Source of the DNA: JAKANT01 sp035502095
GTDB taxonomy: Bacteria > Pseudomonadota > Gammaproteobacteria > Burkholderiales > Burkholderiaceae_F
Assembly: GCA_035502095.1 (NCBI GenBank)
Contig: DATJUX010000030.1
Coordinates: 1-64,000 of the forward strand
DNA: 64,000 bases
Reading direction: 5' to 3'
This document shows, piece after piece, positions 46,528-55,867 of the stretch; the first letter of the stretch is position 1, and every line of letters begins with the position of its first letter. The translations under genes and the position numbers were made by a program. Under the pieces are notes generated by a model, which was given only the letters and a program-made list of their open reading frames with translations, was not told where the DNA came from and searched no databases.

Positions 46528-48044
46528 GATTGGGGGGATTGCAGGGCACTCGCGGAGGCAGGTGCCCCCACCGGCTCGAAAATTTGCCAGCCGCCGCCCA
46601 GCGCCTTGTAGAGCTGCACGCTGTCGAGCAGGAGCTGGGTGTTGCTGTCGTTGGCACCGAGCCGCACCGACTGGCGCATCCGCTGCGCGTCGAGCAGCGG
46701 CAACAGATCGATCTGGCCGCGGTCGTAGAGCGACTGCGCGCGCGCAAGCGCCGCATCCGCCGCGGCCGCCGCCTCCTGCAGCGACCCAGCTCGTTGCCGT
46801 TCCGCACCGAGCGCCGCGAGCGCGTTCTCGACGTCCTCGAGCGCGCGCACGATCGAATCCTCGTAGCGCAGGACCGCCTCGGACTGCCCGTGCTCCGCGA
46901 CGTCGTTGATAGCCTGGGTGCGACGCGCGTTGAAGATCGGCATGCTGAGCAGGCCCGCCACGTTGGTGAAGCGGGCCGCACCCAGGTCGATGCCGTTCAC
47001 GTCGAGGCTTTCCCGGCCGAACACCGCGCCCACAAAGAGGCGCGGAAACCACTCGGCGGCAGCCTGCTGGCGGCGGGCATTGGCGGCGTCGAGCTGCGCC
47101 TTGGACGCGAGCAGGTCGGGCCTGCGCTCGAGGAGCGTCGCAGGCTGCCCGGGCCGCGCCGTCGGCACGACGATGTCGCCGGTCCAGGGAACGATGTTGG
47201 CGCCGTTGAAGGCCTGGTCGCCGACCAGGACAGCGATGCGGTGGCGCGTGATCGCGATCGCCGACTCGAGCGGCGGGATCGCTGCGCGCGCGCTTGACGC
47301 TTCCGTCTGGGCACGTTCGACGTCGAACGGCGTCGCCAGACCCGCACGCTGGCGCGCCTTCACAAGGCGCAAGGTTTCGTCCTGCGCGGCCGAGATTGCG
47401 CGCACCGTCTCCAACTGGCGCATCGCGCCGGTCAGCATGAAATAGTTGGACGCGACGTCGGTCATGACCAGCAGGCGGACACCTTCGGCGGAATGGGTCG
47501 CCACCAGCGTGTCGGCAGCGGCCGCGGCGGCGCCGGCGCGCAAGCGACCCGACAAGTCGAGTTCCCACGAGACGTCGACGCCGGCGGCGCCGAGGTTGAC
47601 GTCCGGAACGAGTTGCTTGCGGGTCGCGCTATAGCCGGTGCTCAGCTTGGCGCCCGTCGCCTCGACGCCGACGCTCGGGAACAGCCAGGAGCGGCTGATC
47701 GACTCGCCAGCGCGGGCGGCACGGACGCGTTCTGCCGCGATCCTCACGTCGCGGTTCTCGCGCGCGGCGCGGCGGACGAGATCGGACAGGACCGGGTCGC
47801 CGAAGCTCTCCCACCAAGCTGTCTCGGGCTCGTCCGCCGAAACGGCGGCGGTCGCGAACTGTGCAGGGATTTCGACAGCCGGCTTGGCGACCGGCGTCGC
47901 GCAGGCCGACAACGCCAGAGCCACGGCCGCGGCAAGCACGGCGAGCGCCGGGCGTGCCAGCGGCGGCGGGACGGACTCGGTGCAATCGGGTGGCGCCGCC
48001 CGGGGCGGCTCGGAGTCTCCGGAAGGGGAACGAAGAAGTAGCAT
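46524..48044 (-). CDS. RND efflux outer-membrane factor (NodT/OprM-like)
   Basis: 506 residues, TolC-superfamily lipoprotein with lipobox ALSACA near residue 48. Two OEP repeats: WWESFGDPVLSDLVRRAARE starts the first, and TLLERRPDLLASKAQLDAAN marks the second, as in OprM/NodT. First gene of the four-gene pump operon, transcribed from the shared promoter copy B about 35 bases upstream. Confidence 0.92.
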   Translation of the reverse strand: MLLLRSPSGDSEPPRAAPPDCTESVPPPLARPALAVLAAAVALALSACATPVAKPAVEIPAQFATAAVSADEPETAWWESFGDPVLSDLVRRAARENRDVRIAAERVRAARAGESISRSWLFPSVGVEATGAKLSTGYSATRKQLVPDVNLGAAGVDVSWELDLSGRLRAGAAAAAADTLVATHSAEGVRLLVMTDVASNYFMLTGAMRQLETVRAISAAQDETLRLVKARQRAGLATPFDVERAQTEASSARAAIPPLESAIAITRHRIAVLVGDQAFNGANIVPWTGDIVVPTARPGQPATLLERRPDLLASKAQLDAANARRQQAAAEWFPRLFVGAVFGRESLDVNGIDLGAARFTNVAGLLSMPIFNARRTQAINDVAEHGQSEAVLRYEDSIVRALEDVENALAALGAERQRAGSLQEAAAAADAALARAQSLYDRGQIDLLPLLDAQRMRQSVRLGANDSNTQLLLDSVQLYKALGGGWQIFEPVGAPASASALQSPQS

Positions 48045-48080
48045 CGCGCGCTCGCATCATCTGACGTTGAACAGATGCGC

Positions 48081-48130
48081 AGCGTAGGGAGCGCACCGCC
48101 GCAAGTCGTCAGCGAAGCGTCGGCGTTCGG
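48081..48130 (-). promoter_or_regulatory. Shared direct-repeat promoter, copy B
   Basis: Minus strand GACGCTTCGCT (48121-48111) then GACGACTTGCG (48110-48100), 13 bases, and TACGCT (48086-48081). Reads into the RND efflux operon with a leader of about 30 bases. Confidence 0.7.
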
Positions 48131-48213
48131 TCAGGATTGCGTGAAGCGCTCGTAAAGAGGTGGTCGCTTACCGGACTGACCCGCGCTGGGTCGCGCGATA
48201 CACGGCGATTGCC

Positions 48214-48660
48214 TTACAGACCGGCGCGGATCAGCTTGAGCTCGGCACGGCAGGCTTCACCGAACGCTTCGAGCGGGTCGGCTTGGCCAGACAAGGTGAG
48301 CTGACGCATCTCGTCGACGGTCAGGTTGCTCGCGAAGTACTGATCGGTGATGTGCCGCAAGAGACGCTCCGCCTCGGCGAGCACCGGACGGGATGCGGCA
48401 AGCCGGATGCGGTTGATGAGGGCGTAGACCGGCAGCAGTTTTTCGGGCTCGTCGAGCGAGTTCGCAAACGCGTCCACCAGCAGCCTTCCGCACTCGCCGA
48501 TGAACTCGCCATAGAGCGTCTCGCGCTTGCGCATCTCCTCCCGGATCAACTCGCGGCGGTTGAGCGTCCTCTGGGTGATCCAGGCGGTCGCGACGGTCGC
48601 CGAGCCGCCGACGAGCGACCCCATCAGACCCCACACGGCCCCGAGTGCCGAGATGTCCAT
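48214..48660 (-). CDS. Membrane-anchored protein of unknown function
   Basis: 148 residues: one N-terminal membrane helix (LGAVWGLMGSLVGGSATVAT) followed by a helical, charged cytoplasmic domain (QRTLNRRELIREEMRKRETL). No family recognised. It follows the two hypothetical genes at 48691-49247 on the same strand and probably shares their promoter. Confidence 0.65.
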   Translation of the reverse strand: MDISALGAVWGLMGSLVGGSATVATAWITQRTLNRRELIREEMRKRETLYGEFIGECGRLLVDAFANSLDEPEKLLPVYALINRIRLAASRPVLAEAERLLRHITDQYFASNLTVDEMRQLTLSGQADPLEAFGEACRAELKLIRAGL

Positions 48661-48690
48661 GGCTCGGATGGCTGCAAGGAAAGGCGCCGT

Positions 48691-49026
48691 CTAGCCCGGC
48701 GGCCAGTGTCCCAACGCGTCCGGGAACGATAGCGTCAACCGCTCGGCCACTGCGGCTTCGATGGCCGCGGTTTCCAGCACACCCACTTCTTCGGCCGAGC
48801 GTGTGCGCAGAGCGAGATGCGTCATGAGCAGCGCGCGCAGTTTGGTGAAGGCCGCGGGGTTGTCGGCGCCGCAAACCGACGCGTCCTGCTGCAAAACGCG
48901 CTTGAGGACACCAGCATCGAGGAACCGAACCCTGCCAAGCAAAGCAAGGCGGGCGATCTCGCAGTCCACCTCCGCCAGGTTGTTCGCCCAACGGGCCAAG
49001 GCAATGCCGTCCTTTCGATCGCTCAT
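48691..49026 (-). CDS. Hypothetical cytoplasmic protein
   Basis: 111 residues, helical, no signal or membrane segment, no recognised family (for example DGIALARWANNLAEVDCEIA and FTKLRALLMTHLALRT). Its ATG overlaps the stop of the 74-residue gene upstream, which supports both being real genes. Confidence 0.6.
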   Translation of the reverse strand: MSDRKDGIALARWANNLAEVDCEIARLALLGRVRFLDAGVLKRVLQQDASVCGADNPAAFTKLRALLMTHLALRTRSAEEVGVLETAAIEAAVAERLTLSFPDALGHWPPG

Positions 49027-49247
49027 GGGCCGGTTCCATCCGGCGTGGCCCGCGACGAGTCATCGCAAATTGTCTCGAGATCACCAGCGATGAACTCGAG
49101 CAGTTCGCGACCGGTGAAAAATTCGCGCCGACTTCCGGTCACGAGATTCTCCAGGCGGCCGACCAGTCCGGTGGCACTCGCTTCGTTGGTGAGCTTCAGC
49201 ACGTAGGAGCGCCGGCTCGGGTATTTGGATTCAGGCTGGTATGTCAT
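49023..49247 (-). CDS. Hypothetical small protein
   Basis: 74 residues (start YQPESKYPSRRSYVLKLTNE; later GRLENLVTGSRREFFTGREL). The pattern of a short basic N-terminus, then VLKLTNEA, VTGSRREF and ELLEFI, resembles small conserved proteobacterial proteins often annotated only as hypothetical. First gene after shared promoter copy C, with about 23 bases of leader. Confidence 0.6.
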   Translation of the reverse strand: MTYQPESKYPSRRSYVLKLTNEASATGLVGRLENLVTGSRREFFTGRELLEFIAGDLETICDDSSRATPDGTGP

Positions 49248-49276
49248 TGCAGTTCTCCGTCACCATGCCGATCCCT

Positions 49277-49326
49277 ACAGTAGGCGCGGCGGCGGCGCAA
49301 GTCGTAAGCAAAAGGTCGAGCATCGG
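49277..49326 (-). promoter_or_regulatory. Shared direct-repeat promoter, copy C
   Basis: Minus strand GACCTTTTGCT (49317-49307) then TACGACTTGCG (49306-49296), 13 bases, and TACTGT (49282-49277). Reads into the three-gene hypothetical operon at 49247-48214. Confidence 0.65.
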
Positions 49327-49344
49327 TCCGAGGTCCCGCGTCCT

Positions 49345-50670
49345 CTACGCCGCCTGATTCGCACCTGCCCGGGCGAACGGCGGTGCGGCCGCCCCCGCGG
49401 CTGCACGGCCGCCGATCAGCCGCTGCGCGTGCGTCGCGGCGATCCACTCCTCGTTGGTCGGCTCCACGACGACGCAGACGCGGCTGGCGGCCGTGGAGAG
49501 CGTGCGCAGGCCGGCGCGGTTCGCGTCGGCATCGATCTCCAGGCGCAGCCAGCCGAGAGCAAGGCAAATGCGCGCGCGCAGCGGCGCGCTGTTTTCGCCG
49601 ACGCCGGCCGTGAAGACGAGCATGTCCAGACCTCCCAGCACGGCGGTCAGCGCGCCGATCTCGCGCACGATGCGCCGGACGTACAGATCCAGCGCCAGGC
49701 GCGCCGGGAGATGCGAGTCTTCGGGCTCGAGCAGCACCTTCGGGCTTGCCGAAAGCCCGGAGACGCCGAGCAATCCCGACTCGTGGTAGAGAAGATGCTC
49801 GAGCCGCTCCGGGCTGTATCGCTCGCGGCCGATCAGGTGCAGCACCACGCCAGGGTCCAGGGCCCCGCGGCGCGTGCCGATCATCAGACCGTCGAGCGCG
49901 GAAAAGCCCATCGTGGTCGCGACGCTCTGCAGTTCCCGCATCGCGCAGAGGCTCGCGCCGCTGCCCAGATGCGCGACGATCGTGCGTCCGCGTGCCCAAT
50001 CGCCGTAATGCTCCGCCAGCGCGACCGAGATGTACTCATAGGACAGGCCGTGGAAACCGTAGCGCCGGGTGCCGCGTTCCCAGAGAGCGTGCGGAAGCGC
50101 CATCATCTGTTCGACCTGCGGCAGCGTGCGATGGAACGCCGTATCGAAGCACGCCACCTGGGGAAGACTCGGCGCTTGGTCGAGCAGGACACGGATGGCT
50201 TCGAGCGCTAACGGCTGATGCAAAGGCGCCAGCGGAATGTAGCGCTCCAGCTTCTCCAGCACCTCGCGGTCGACGCGCACAGGCGCCGCATAGGCGCTTC
50301 CGCCATGGACGACGCGATGCGCCACCGCCGACGGGAGCCGCCCGCCGGCCTGCTCCTGCACGAACGTACGCACGGCCTGCAGTGCGGCCTGATAAGGCCG
50401 GTCCCGCCCGAGCGTGAGTGCGATCGGCGCCCGGCCGGCCACGAGCAGCCGCGGATTGCGGCCGCCGATGCCTTCGACCTGGCCCGACCACGTCGGCGCA
50501 CGGGGCGGCGATGCGCCCCTTCCGTCGAACCATGCGAACTTGATGCTCGACGAACCGCAGTTGAGGACGAAGATCGGTGCGTCTTCCGCGGCAGGGTGCG
50601 CAGGGGTGCTTTCGCCGGCCAGGTCCATGCTGCGCGAAGCCGGTTTCGAGGCGATCACGTTCATCGTCAC
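49345..50670 (-). CDS. ackA: Acetate/propionate kinase
   Basis: 441 residues. Acetokinase signatures IFVLNCGSSSIKFAWFD at the N-terminus and the catalytic VAHRVVHGG, VACFDTAFH, VAHLGSGASLCA and VFTAGVGENS further on. Converts acyl phosphate plus ADP to carboxylic acid plus ATP. It overlaps the phosphotransacylase gene by 4 bases, forming the usual Pta-AckA pair. About 40 residues longer than E. coli AckA, with an N-terminal extension and a low-complexity end. Confidence 0.92.
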   Translation of the reverse strand: MTMNVIASKPASRSMDLAGESTPAHPAAEDAPIFVLNCGSSSIKFAWFDGRGASPPRAPTWSGQVEGIGGRNPRLLVAGRAPIALTLGRDRPYQAALQAVRTFVQEQAGGRLPSAVAHRVVHGGSAYAAPVRVDREVLEKLERYIPLAPLHQPLALEAIRVLLDQAPSLPQVACFDTAFHRTLPQVEQMMALPHALWERGTRRYGFHGLSYEYISVALAEHYGDWARGRTIVAHLGSGASLCAMRELQSVATTMGFSALDGLMIGTRRGALDPGVVLHLIGRERYSPERLEHLLYHESGLLGVSGLSASPKVLLEPEDSHLPARLALDLYVRRIVREIGALTAVLGGLDMLVFTAGVGENSAPLRARICLALGWLRLEIDADANRAGLRTLSTAASRVCVVVEPTNEEWIAATHAQRLIGGRAAAGAAAPPFARAGANQAA

Positions 50671-52139
50671 CCTGCCGCTGCTTGCGCCGCTGCCGGCGGC
50701 GCGTGCAACTCACGCCGTGCCGCAACCAGCGCGACGGCGCACGATGCGATCCGCGACTCCCTCGAGTCGGCGCGGCTCGTCAGGATGATCGGCACCCGGG
50801 CCCCGAGTACGATGCCCGCACTCGCGGCGCCGCCGAGGTACTCGAGCTGCTTGGCGAGGATGTTGCCGCTCTCGAGGTCCGGCACGACCAGAATGTCGGC
50901 CGAACCGGCAACGTCGGAGACGATGCCCTTGATGCGCGCCGCGGCGGCGGAAACGGCGTTGTCGAACGCAAGCGGCCCGTCGATGATCGCCCCGCCGATT
51001 TGCCCACGATCGGCCATCTTGCACAGCGCCGCCGCATCCAGCGTGGCCGGCATGTTGTGGTTCACTGTCTCGACCGCGGCCAGGATGGCGACGCGCGGAC
51101 GCGCGACGCCGAAGGCGTGCGCGAGACCGACGGCGTTGCGCACGATGTCGGCCTTGTCCTGCAAAGTGGGAGCGATGTTGACAGCGGCATCCGTGATGAT
51201 GAAGGGGCGCGCGTAGGCCGGCGTCTGCATCAGGAAGCAATGGCTCATGCGCCGTCCGGTGCGCAACGCGCTCGCGACGACCGCGCCCATCAGCTCGTCG
51301 GTGTGCAGGCTGCCCTTCATGAGCGCCTCGACCCGCCCCTTCAAGGCCAGTTCCACCGCACGTGCAGCCGCGGCATGGCTGTGCGGGACGTCCTCGATGG
51401 CGATGCCGTCAAGCTGCAGGTTCGACTGGTGCGCAACCATTTCCAAACGGGCCTGGGGCCCCACCAGCACGGGGTCGATCAGCCCGGCCGCGCGGGCATC
51501 GAGCGCCGCCGAGAGGCTGACCGCGTCGCACGGGTGCACGACCGCCACCTTGATGCACCCGAGCGGCCGTGCATACTCGAGCAGGCGCACCAGTTCGTCG
51601 CCATGCGAAAGGTGGATGCGCACATGAGGCAGCGTGCTGCGCGGCCGGTCGATGCGCTGGTCGGGCGCGATTACCGTGGCCTCGCCTTCGATGATGGTCA
51701 CGCCGTCCTGGTTGACGCCCGCGCAGTCGAGACTGAGCTGGCGGGTGACTTTGTCGCGGGCGATGACGGTCACGGTCACGGTGAGCGTGTCGCCAACCCG
51801 CACGGGCGCCTTGAACTTCAGCGCCTGAGCAACGTAAAGGGTCCCGGCCCCGGGCAAGCGCGTGCCAAGCACGGCCGAGATCAGCGCAGCGCCCCACATG
51901 CCATGGGCGATCACCTCGCCCGCGGGATTGGACCCGGCCAATGCCGGGTCGAGATGCATTGGATTGGTGTCGCCGGACATCGCGGCGAAGAGCTGGATGT
52001 CCGCGGCGGTAAGCGTGCGCTCGATGCTTGCGCTGTCGCCCACGGCGATCTCGTCGAAGGTGCGGTTGCGGACGTATTCGAGATCCTCAGAGAAGACGTT
52101 CGTGTTCATGGTCATTACCTGCTGTGAAACTGCCGCCAT
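50667..52139 (-). CDS. MaoC hydratase - phosphate acyltransferase fusion
   Basis: 490 residues. Residues about 25-150 form a MaoC/(R)-specific enoyl-CoA hydratase domain with the active-site block AAMSGDTNPMHLDP and GMWGAALISAVLG; residues about 165-480 form a PTA/PTB phosphotransacylase domain (VHPCDAVSLSAALDARA, DAAVNIAPTLQDKADIV, GSADILVVPDLESGNILAKQ). The second activity exchanges CoA for phosphate on an acyl group and feeds the kinase. The fusion is known in proteobacteria and hints that acyl groups longer than acetyl may be handled. Confidence 0.9.
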   Translation of the reverse strand: MAAVSQQVMTMNTNVFSEDLEYVRNRTFDEIAVGDSASIERTLTAADIQLFAAMSGDTNPMHLDPALAGSNPAGEVIAHGMWGAALISAVLGTRLPGAGTLYVAQALKFKAPVRVGDTLTVTVTVIARDKVTRQLSLDCAGVNQDGVTIIEGEATVIAPDQRIDRPRSTLPHVRIHLSHGDELVRLLEYARPLGCIKVAVVHPCDAVSLSAALDARAAGLIDPVLVGPQARLEMVAHQSNLQLDGIAIEDVPHSHAAAARAVELALKGRVEALMKGSLHTDELMGAVVASALRTGRRMSHCFLMQTPAYARPFIITDAAVNIAPTLQDKADIVRNAVGLAHAFGVARPRVAILAAVETVNHNMPATLDAAALCKMADRGQIGGAIIDGPLAFDNAVSAAAARIKGIVSDVAGSADILVVPDLESGNILAKQLEYLGGAASAGIVLGARVPIILTSRADSRESRIASCAVALVAARRELHAPPAAAQAAAG

Positions 52140-52190
52140 GGGCGGCGGGTGGATAGGAAGGGTTGGGTCGGCGAAGGGCCGCGCAAGCGA

Positions 52191-52970
52191 TCAAGCGAGG
52201 ATGTGGCACCCGCCGTCGACGTAGTGGATGTCGCCCGTGACCGCCTGCGCCGCGTCGCTGACCAGGTAGGCGCAAAATGCGCCGACATCGTCGATCTCAA
52301 CCTCGCGCGGCAGCGGCCCACGACGCCGGGCGTCGGCCCCCACGTCCTCGAAGCCGGGGATCTCTGAGGCGGCGCGCCTACGGATCGGTCCGGGCGACAC
52401 CGCATTGACGCGGATGCGGCGCGGCCCGAGTTCGGTCGCGAGGTAGCGCACCGAAGATTCCAGCGCCGCCTTGACGGGCCCCATGACGCGGTCCTGGGGC
52501 ACAACGGCGCTGGCGCCGAGAAAACTCATGGTGAGCAGCGCGCCGCCGTCGCGCATCAAGCCTTCGGCTAGCCGCGCCATGCGGATGAACGAATGGCAGG
52601 AGATGTCCATGGCGCGGACCAAGCCCGACTGGGTGGTATCGACGACGCGGCCATGCAGGTCGGCCACCGGCGCGAAGTCGATCGCGTGGAGCGCGAAATC
52701 GAGGCGTCCCCAACGCTGGCGGATCGTCTCGAACACGGCTTCCATCGCACCGGGCTGCTCGACGTCGAGGGGCATCACGATGTCTGCCGACAGTTCACGC
52801 GCCAACGGTTCCACGTGCCGCCATGCCTTGTTGTTAAGCCAGGTCACGGCCAGGTCGGCGCCGCAGCGGCGCAATACGCGCGCGCTGCCGTAGGCGATGC
52901 TGTGCTCGTTGGCGATGCCCACCACCAGGCCCTTGCGACCGGCAAGCAGCGATTCGGAGCACACGTCCAT
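52191..52970 (-). CDS. FabI-like enoyl-ACP reductase with altered active site
   Basis: 259 residues of the FabI branch of short-chain dehydrogenases (GLVVGIANEHSIAYGSARVL; RVNAVSPGPIRRRAAS; GDIHYVDGG). In E. coli FabI the active site reads LSYLG ... PNYNVMGLAK, with Tyr146 and Tyr156 and Lys163. Here it reads MSFLG ... PQDRVMGPVK: Phe150 and Asp160 replace both tyrosines, Lys167 stays. So it is probably not a standard fatty-acid enoyl reductase. Same operon as the DUF3141 gene (3 bases apart). Confidence 0.85.
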   Translation of the reverse strand: MDVCSESLLAGRKGLVVGIANEHSIAYGSARVLRRCGADLAVTWLNNKAWRHVEPLARELSADIVMPLDVEQPGAMEAVFETIRQRWGRLDFALHAIDFAPVADLHGRVVDTTQSGLVRAMDISCHSFIRMARLAEGLMRDGGALLTMSFLGASAVVPQDRVMGPVKAALESSVRYLATELGPRRIRVNAVSPGPIRRRAASEIPGFEDVGADARRRGPLPREVEIDDVGAFCAYLVSDAAQAVTGDIHYVDGGCHILA

Positions 52971-52973
52971 GGA

Positions 52974-55321
52974 TCACCCCTCGATCGTCGTGACGTCGCC
53001 GCGCTGCGCTGGCGCAGCACGCCCGGGTCGCCTCGAGGACCCGCGCGCGCCGAGCACGCTGCGAATGCGCGCCAGGATCGCGACCTGCCGTGCCGTGGGC
53101 TCGATGCGCTGCACGCGCCGGTCGGCAAGCACGCTGTCGAGCAGGGTGAGCAGGCGGTCCCGGTCGGCAGGATCGGCGAGCAGCGTGGGCAGGGCCTCGA
53201 TCGCGCGCTCGGGATCGTGGCGCGCGATGACTTCCTGCTCGCCGCCGATGCGGCGCACTTCGTCCGGCGCCAGCGGCGGTAGAAGCGCGCGGTAGTCCTC
53301 GATAAGGTCGTGCGCAAGCTCAAGCCGCGACAGCGGCAACGGCTCGTCTTCGTGTGCGATCAGAAACGCTACTCGTGCGAGCGCCTCGGCGTAGCCACCG
53401 CGCTCGATCGAAGCCAGCGCTCTGCCGTCGGACGCAAGCTGCTGCGCGTCCGCTGCCGGGGCACGATCGGCGCCGCCACGCTCACCCCCGAAGTACAGGG
53501 CAAAGAGACTCCCGTAGATCTGGAAGAAGGTGGCCTCGGCGACCGCGTCGCGCAGCGCGCGCAGAGAGTCGAGCGATGCGCTCGTCACGTCCGACAGCAT
53601 CGACTCGATCCTGCTGGCCGGATGTTCGGCGTCGACCGCCTGCCGCTGAGCCCGTACTGCCTGTGCGGCCGGCGCCAGCCACCACAGCCATGGGTTGAGA
53701 TCGGAGATCCCCCACCGCTGCAGGCGTAGCGGATGAAACGCGCGCGACAGCCGCGCGAACGGCTCGTTCGCCAGCGCGTGCACCAGGGGGCGACCGAAGA
53801 GCTCATAAGCGCGTTGATTGAATTCCGCCACCAGGTTCATCGCCTCGAAGGGCGCTTCGCCCGCGCGCTCGAAACGATTCAGCCGCGCGGCAACGTCTTC
53901 CAGACGCAGTTCTACGAAGCGCACGTCGTAGGCCCCGCTGCCCCCGCCTGCGCGCGCTCGGTTATCTCCATGCCATAGAGGCCCGGCGGCAGTGCCTCGA
54001 TCGACCGCAGCACCGAGACGATCTGCGCGTGCTCCTTGCGCACGACCTTGCCGGAGACGAAGATGCCGAGGTGACCGATATCCTCGTGCATCAGGCCGAC
54101 GATGACCTGGCCGCGCAGCTTGATCTCCTCGGTGCTGCGGTAGACGTCGGCGACCCAGTTGAACGCCTGCTGCGGCGGCGTGATGTTGTCGCCCAGCGAC
54201 GCGAACAGGACGATCGGCGCTTTCACCTGGCGCAGATCGAACCCGGCGCGCGGGTCCGCTTTGGCAGTGCCCGACCACAGCCTGTTGCCGACAAAGAGGT
54301 TCTGAGTGATCCACTCGATCTCTTCGCGGTTCATCAGGAAATAGCCGCCCCACCAGCGCTCGAACTCCAGGAAGCGCGGCCGCTGCGTATCGACGTGCGC
54401 GAAGAGCTGGTAGTACTTGTCCCAGAACGTGTTGGCGAGGTTCAGGTTCTCGAAGTTCTGCACCAGCCACGCGCCGTCGAACTTGCCGGCCCCGAGGTCG
54501 GCGGACAGCGAGGCGAGCCAGGCACCGCCCAGCAGGCCGCCGGCGTAGCGCATCGGGTTGTCGCCCGCGCCGTCGCTCCATGCACCACCCCAGTAGGACA
54601 TGGGCGCACCGACCGCCACGATCGGTCCCGTGTCGTCCGGGCTGGCCGCCGCGAGCATCATCGCCGCCCACCCGCCCTGGCAGTTGCCGATGATCGCGGG
54701 CTTCGGCGCCCGGGGATGCAGAGTGCGCACGTGGCGCACGAACTCGCGCTCGGCGTTGCACACGTCCAGCAGCGTCTGACCGGGTTCCGGATCGGGGAAG
54801 AAGATCACGAAGTAGACGGGGTGGCCTTCGCGCAACGCAACGCCGACCTGCGAGTCGTCCTTGAACCCGCCGATCCCTGGCCCGTGGCCGCCGCGCGGGT
54901 CGATGATCACGTAAGGACGCCGGCGGGGATCCACCTTCACCTCGCCCGGGGGAAGGATGCGCAGCAGCGCGTAGTTGACCGGGCGCTCGAGCGTGCGGCC
55001 GTCCATCAGCATTTCCCAGTCGAAGCGCAGCACCGGCGGCAGTCCCTGCCTCTCGTGTGCGACGAAGTTGTTGCCGCGCTGGCGCATCGTGTCCCAGAAG
55101 AGCACCGATCGCTGCACGAAATCGACGAAGTACGGCGTACCAGCGGTCAGGAGCAGGGCCGCGTCGGCCGGATTCGCGATCCACCCAGCCACGCCCTCGG
55201 ATGCGGCGCGCACGCGCTCGTTGAAGTGCCCGATTGCGAGGTTCGTGCGAGTCTGCAGAATCTGCGCGACTCGCTGCGAGACTGCGCGACTTCGTTCGAA
55301 CATGTTGACCGGTGTGCTCAT
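52974..55321 (-). pseudogene. DUF3141 PhaC-like protein, split by a frameshift
   Basis: Together about 780 codons, the full length of DUF3141 proteins. The first 469 residues (ATG 55321) form an alpha/beta-hydrolase with the box IIGNCQGGWAA: Gly-x-Cys-x-Gly-Gly with Cys214, as in polyhydroxyalkanoate synthases. A possible Asp (SLGDNITPP) and His (EDIGHLGIF) follow. At 53941-53945 a run of five C (five G on the coding strand) marks a -1 shift; the second part (VELRLEDVAARLNRFER to the stop at 52974) continues the family. A lost G, a sequencing error or programmed slippage could each explain it. Head of the operon with fabI-like, maoC-pta and ackA genes. Confidence 0.8.
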
Positions 55322-55356
55322 TTCGTTTTCTGCCCTTCGTCGTTTCGTTGGGTCGC

Positions 55357-55400
55357 AGGTTAGGGGGCATCGCCCGTGAAGGAGGTCAGCGGACGGTCGG
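55357..55400 (-). promoter_or_regulatory. Shared direct-repeat promoter, copy F
   Basis: Minus strand GACCGTCCGCT (55398-55388) then GACCTCCTTCA (55387-55377), 14 bases (one more than the other copies), and TAACCT (55362-55357). Reads into the DUF3141/FabI/Pta/AckA operon with about 30 bases of leader. Confidence 0.55.
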
Positions 55401-55432
55401 AATTGGGTCGGCATTCCGCCTTTGCTCGGCCG

Positions 55433-55792
55433 CTACGTCGCGCGGGCACGGCCGGGCCCGAGTTCAGAGCAGTGCTTGCGCCCGACCTCTGCACGCAACT
55501 GCGCCAGCCACTCGTCCGCGTCTTCCACGGCCGATTCAGAGGCGACATGCACGCCGCCCACGGCAAACGGCGTAACGAACTTCCATGGGTCTTCGCGCTT
55601 CTCGAGGGCGAGTCGGCGCCCGTTCTCGGTTACGCGGATTTCCTTACCCAGCTGAGCGCAGTTGAGCAGCCCCGGCACCGCGGGCGGCGTCGCGCAAGCC
55701 GCAACCAGCGCGGAGGCCGCGACAAGCACGCCGGACCTGGCGAGAATTCGTCGGAGCCGGCTTGAGGGCAAATCTACGGATTGGGGAACCAT
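55433..55792 (-). CDS. Small lipoprotein of unknown function
   Basis: 119 residues from ATG 55792 (MVPQSVDLPSS). Hydrophobic signal with lipobox LVAACA near residue 34, then a short mature part with AVGGVHVASESAVEDADEW. No family recognised. Located at the cell envelope by the lipobox. Confidence 0.6.
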   Translation of the reverse strand: MVPQSVDLPSSRLRRILARSGVLVAASALVAACATPPAVPGLLNCAQLGKEIRVTENGRRLALEKREDPWKFVTPFAVGGVHVASESAVEDADEWLAQLRAEVGRKHCSELGPGRARAT

Positions 55793-55867
55793 CGCGCGGC
55801 TGAGGGTCCGAGTTCGTCTTCGATCCACGCCGCTTCGCCGTACAACGTGGGACGCGCGCGGGGGCTC

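Noticed and set aside
45386..46981. A 500-codon upstream extension of the RND permease frame
   Set aside because: It overlaps the membrane fusion and outer-membrane factor genes in another frame; the pump family N-terminus is at 45385 with an ATGA overlap.
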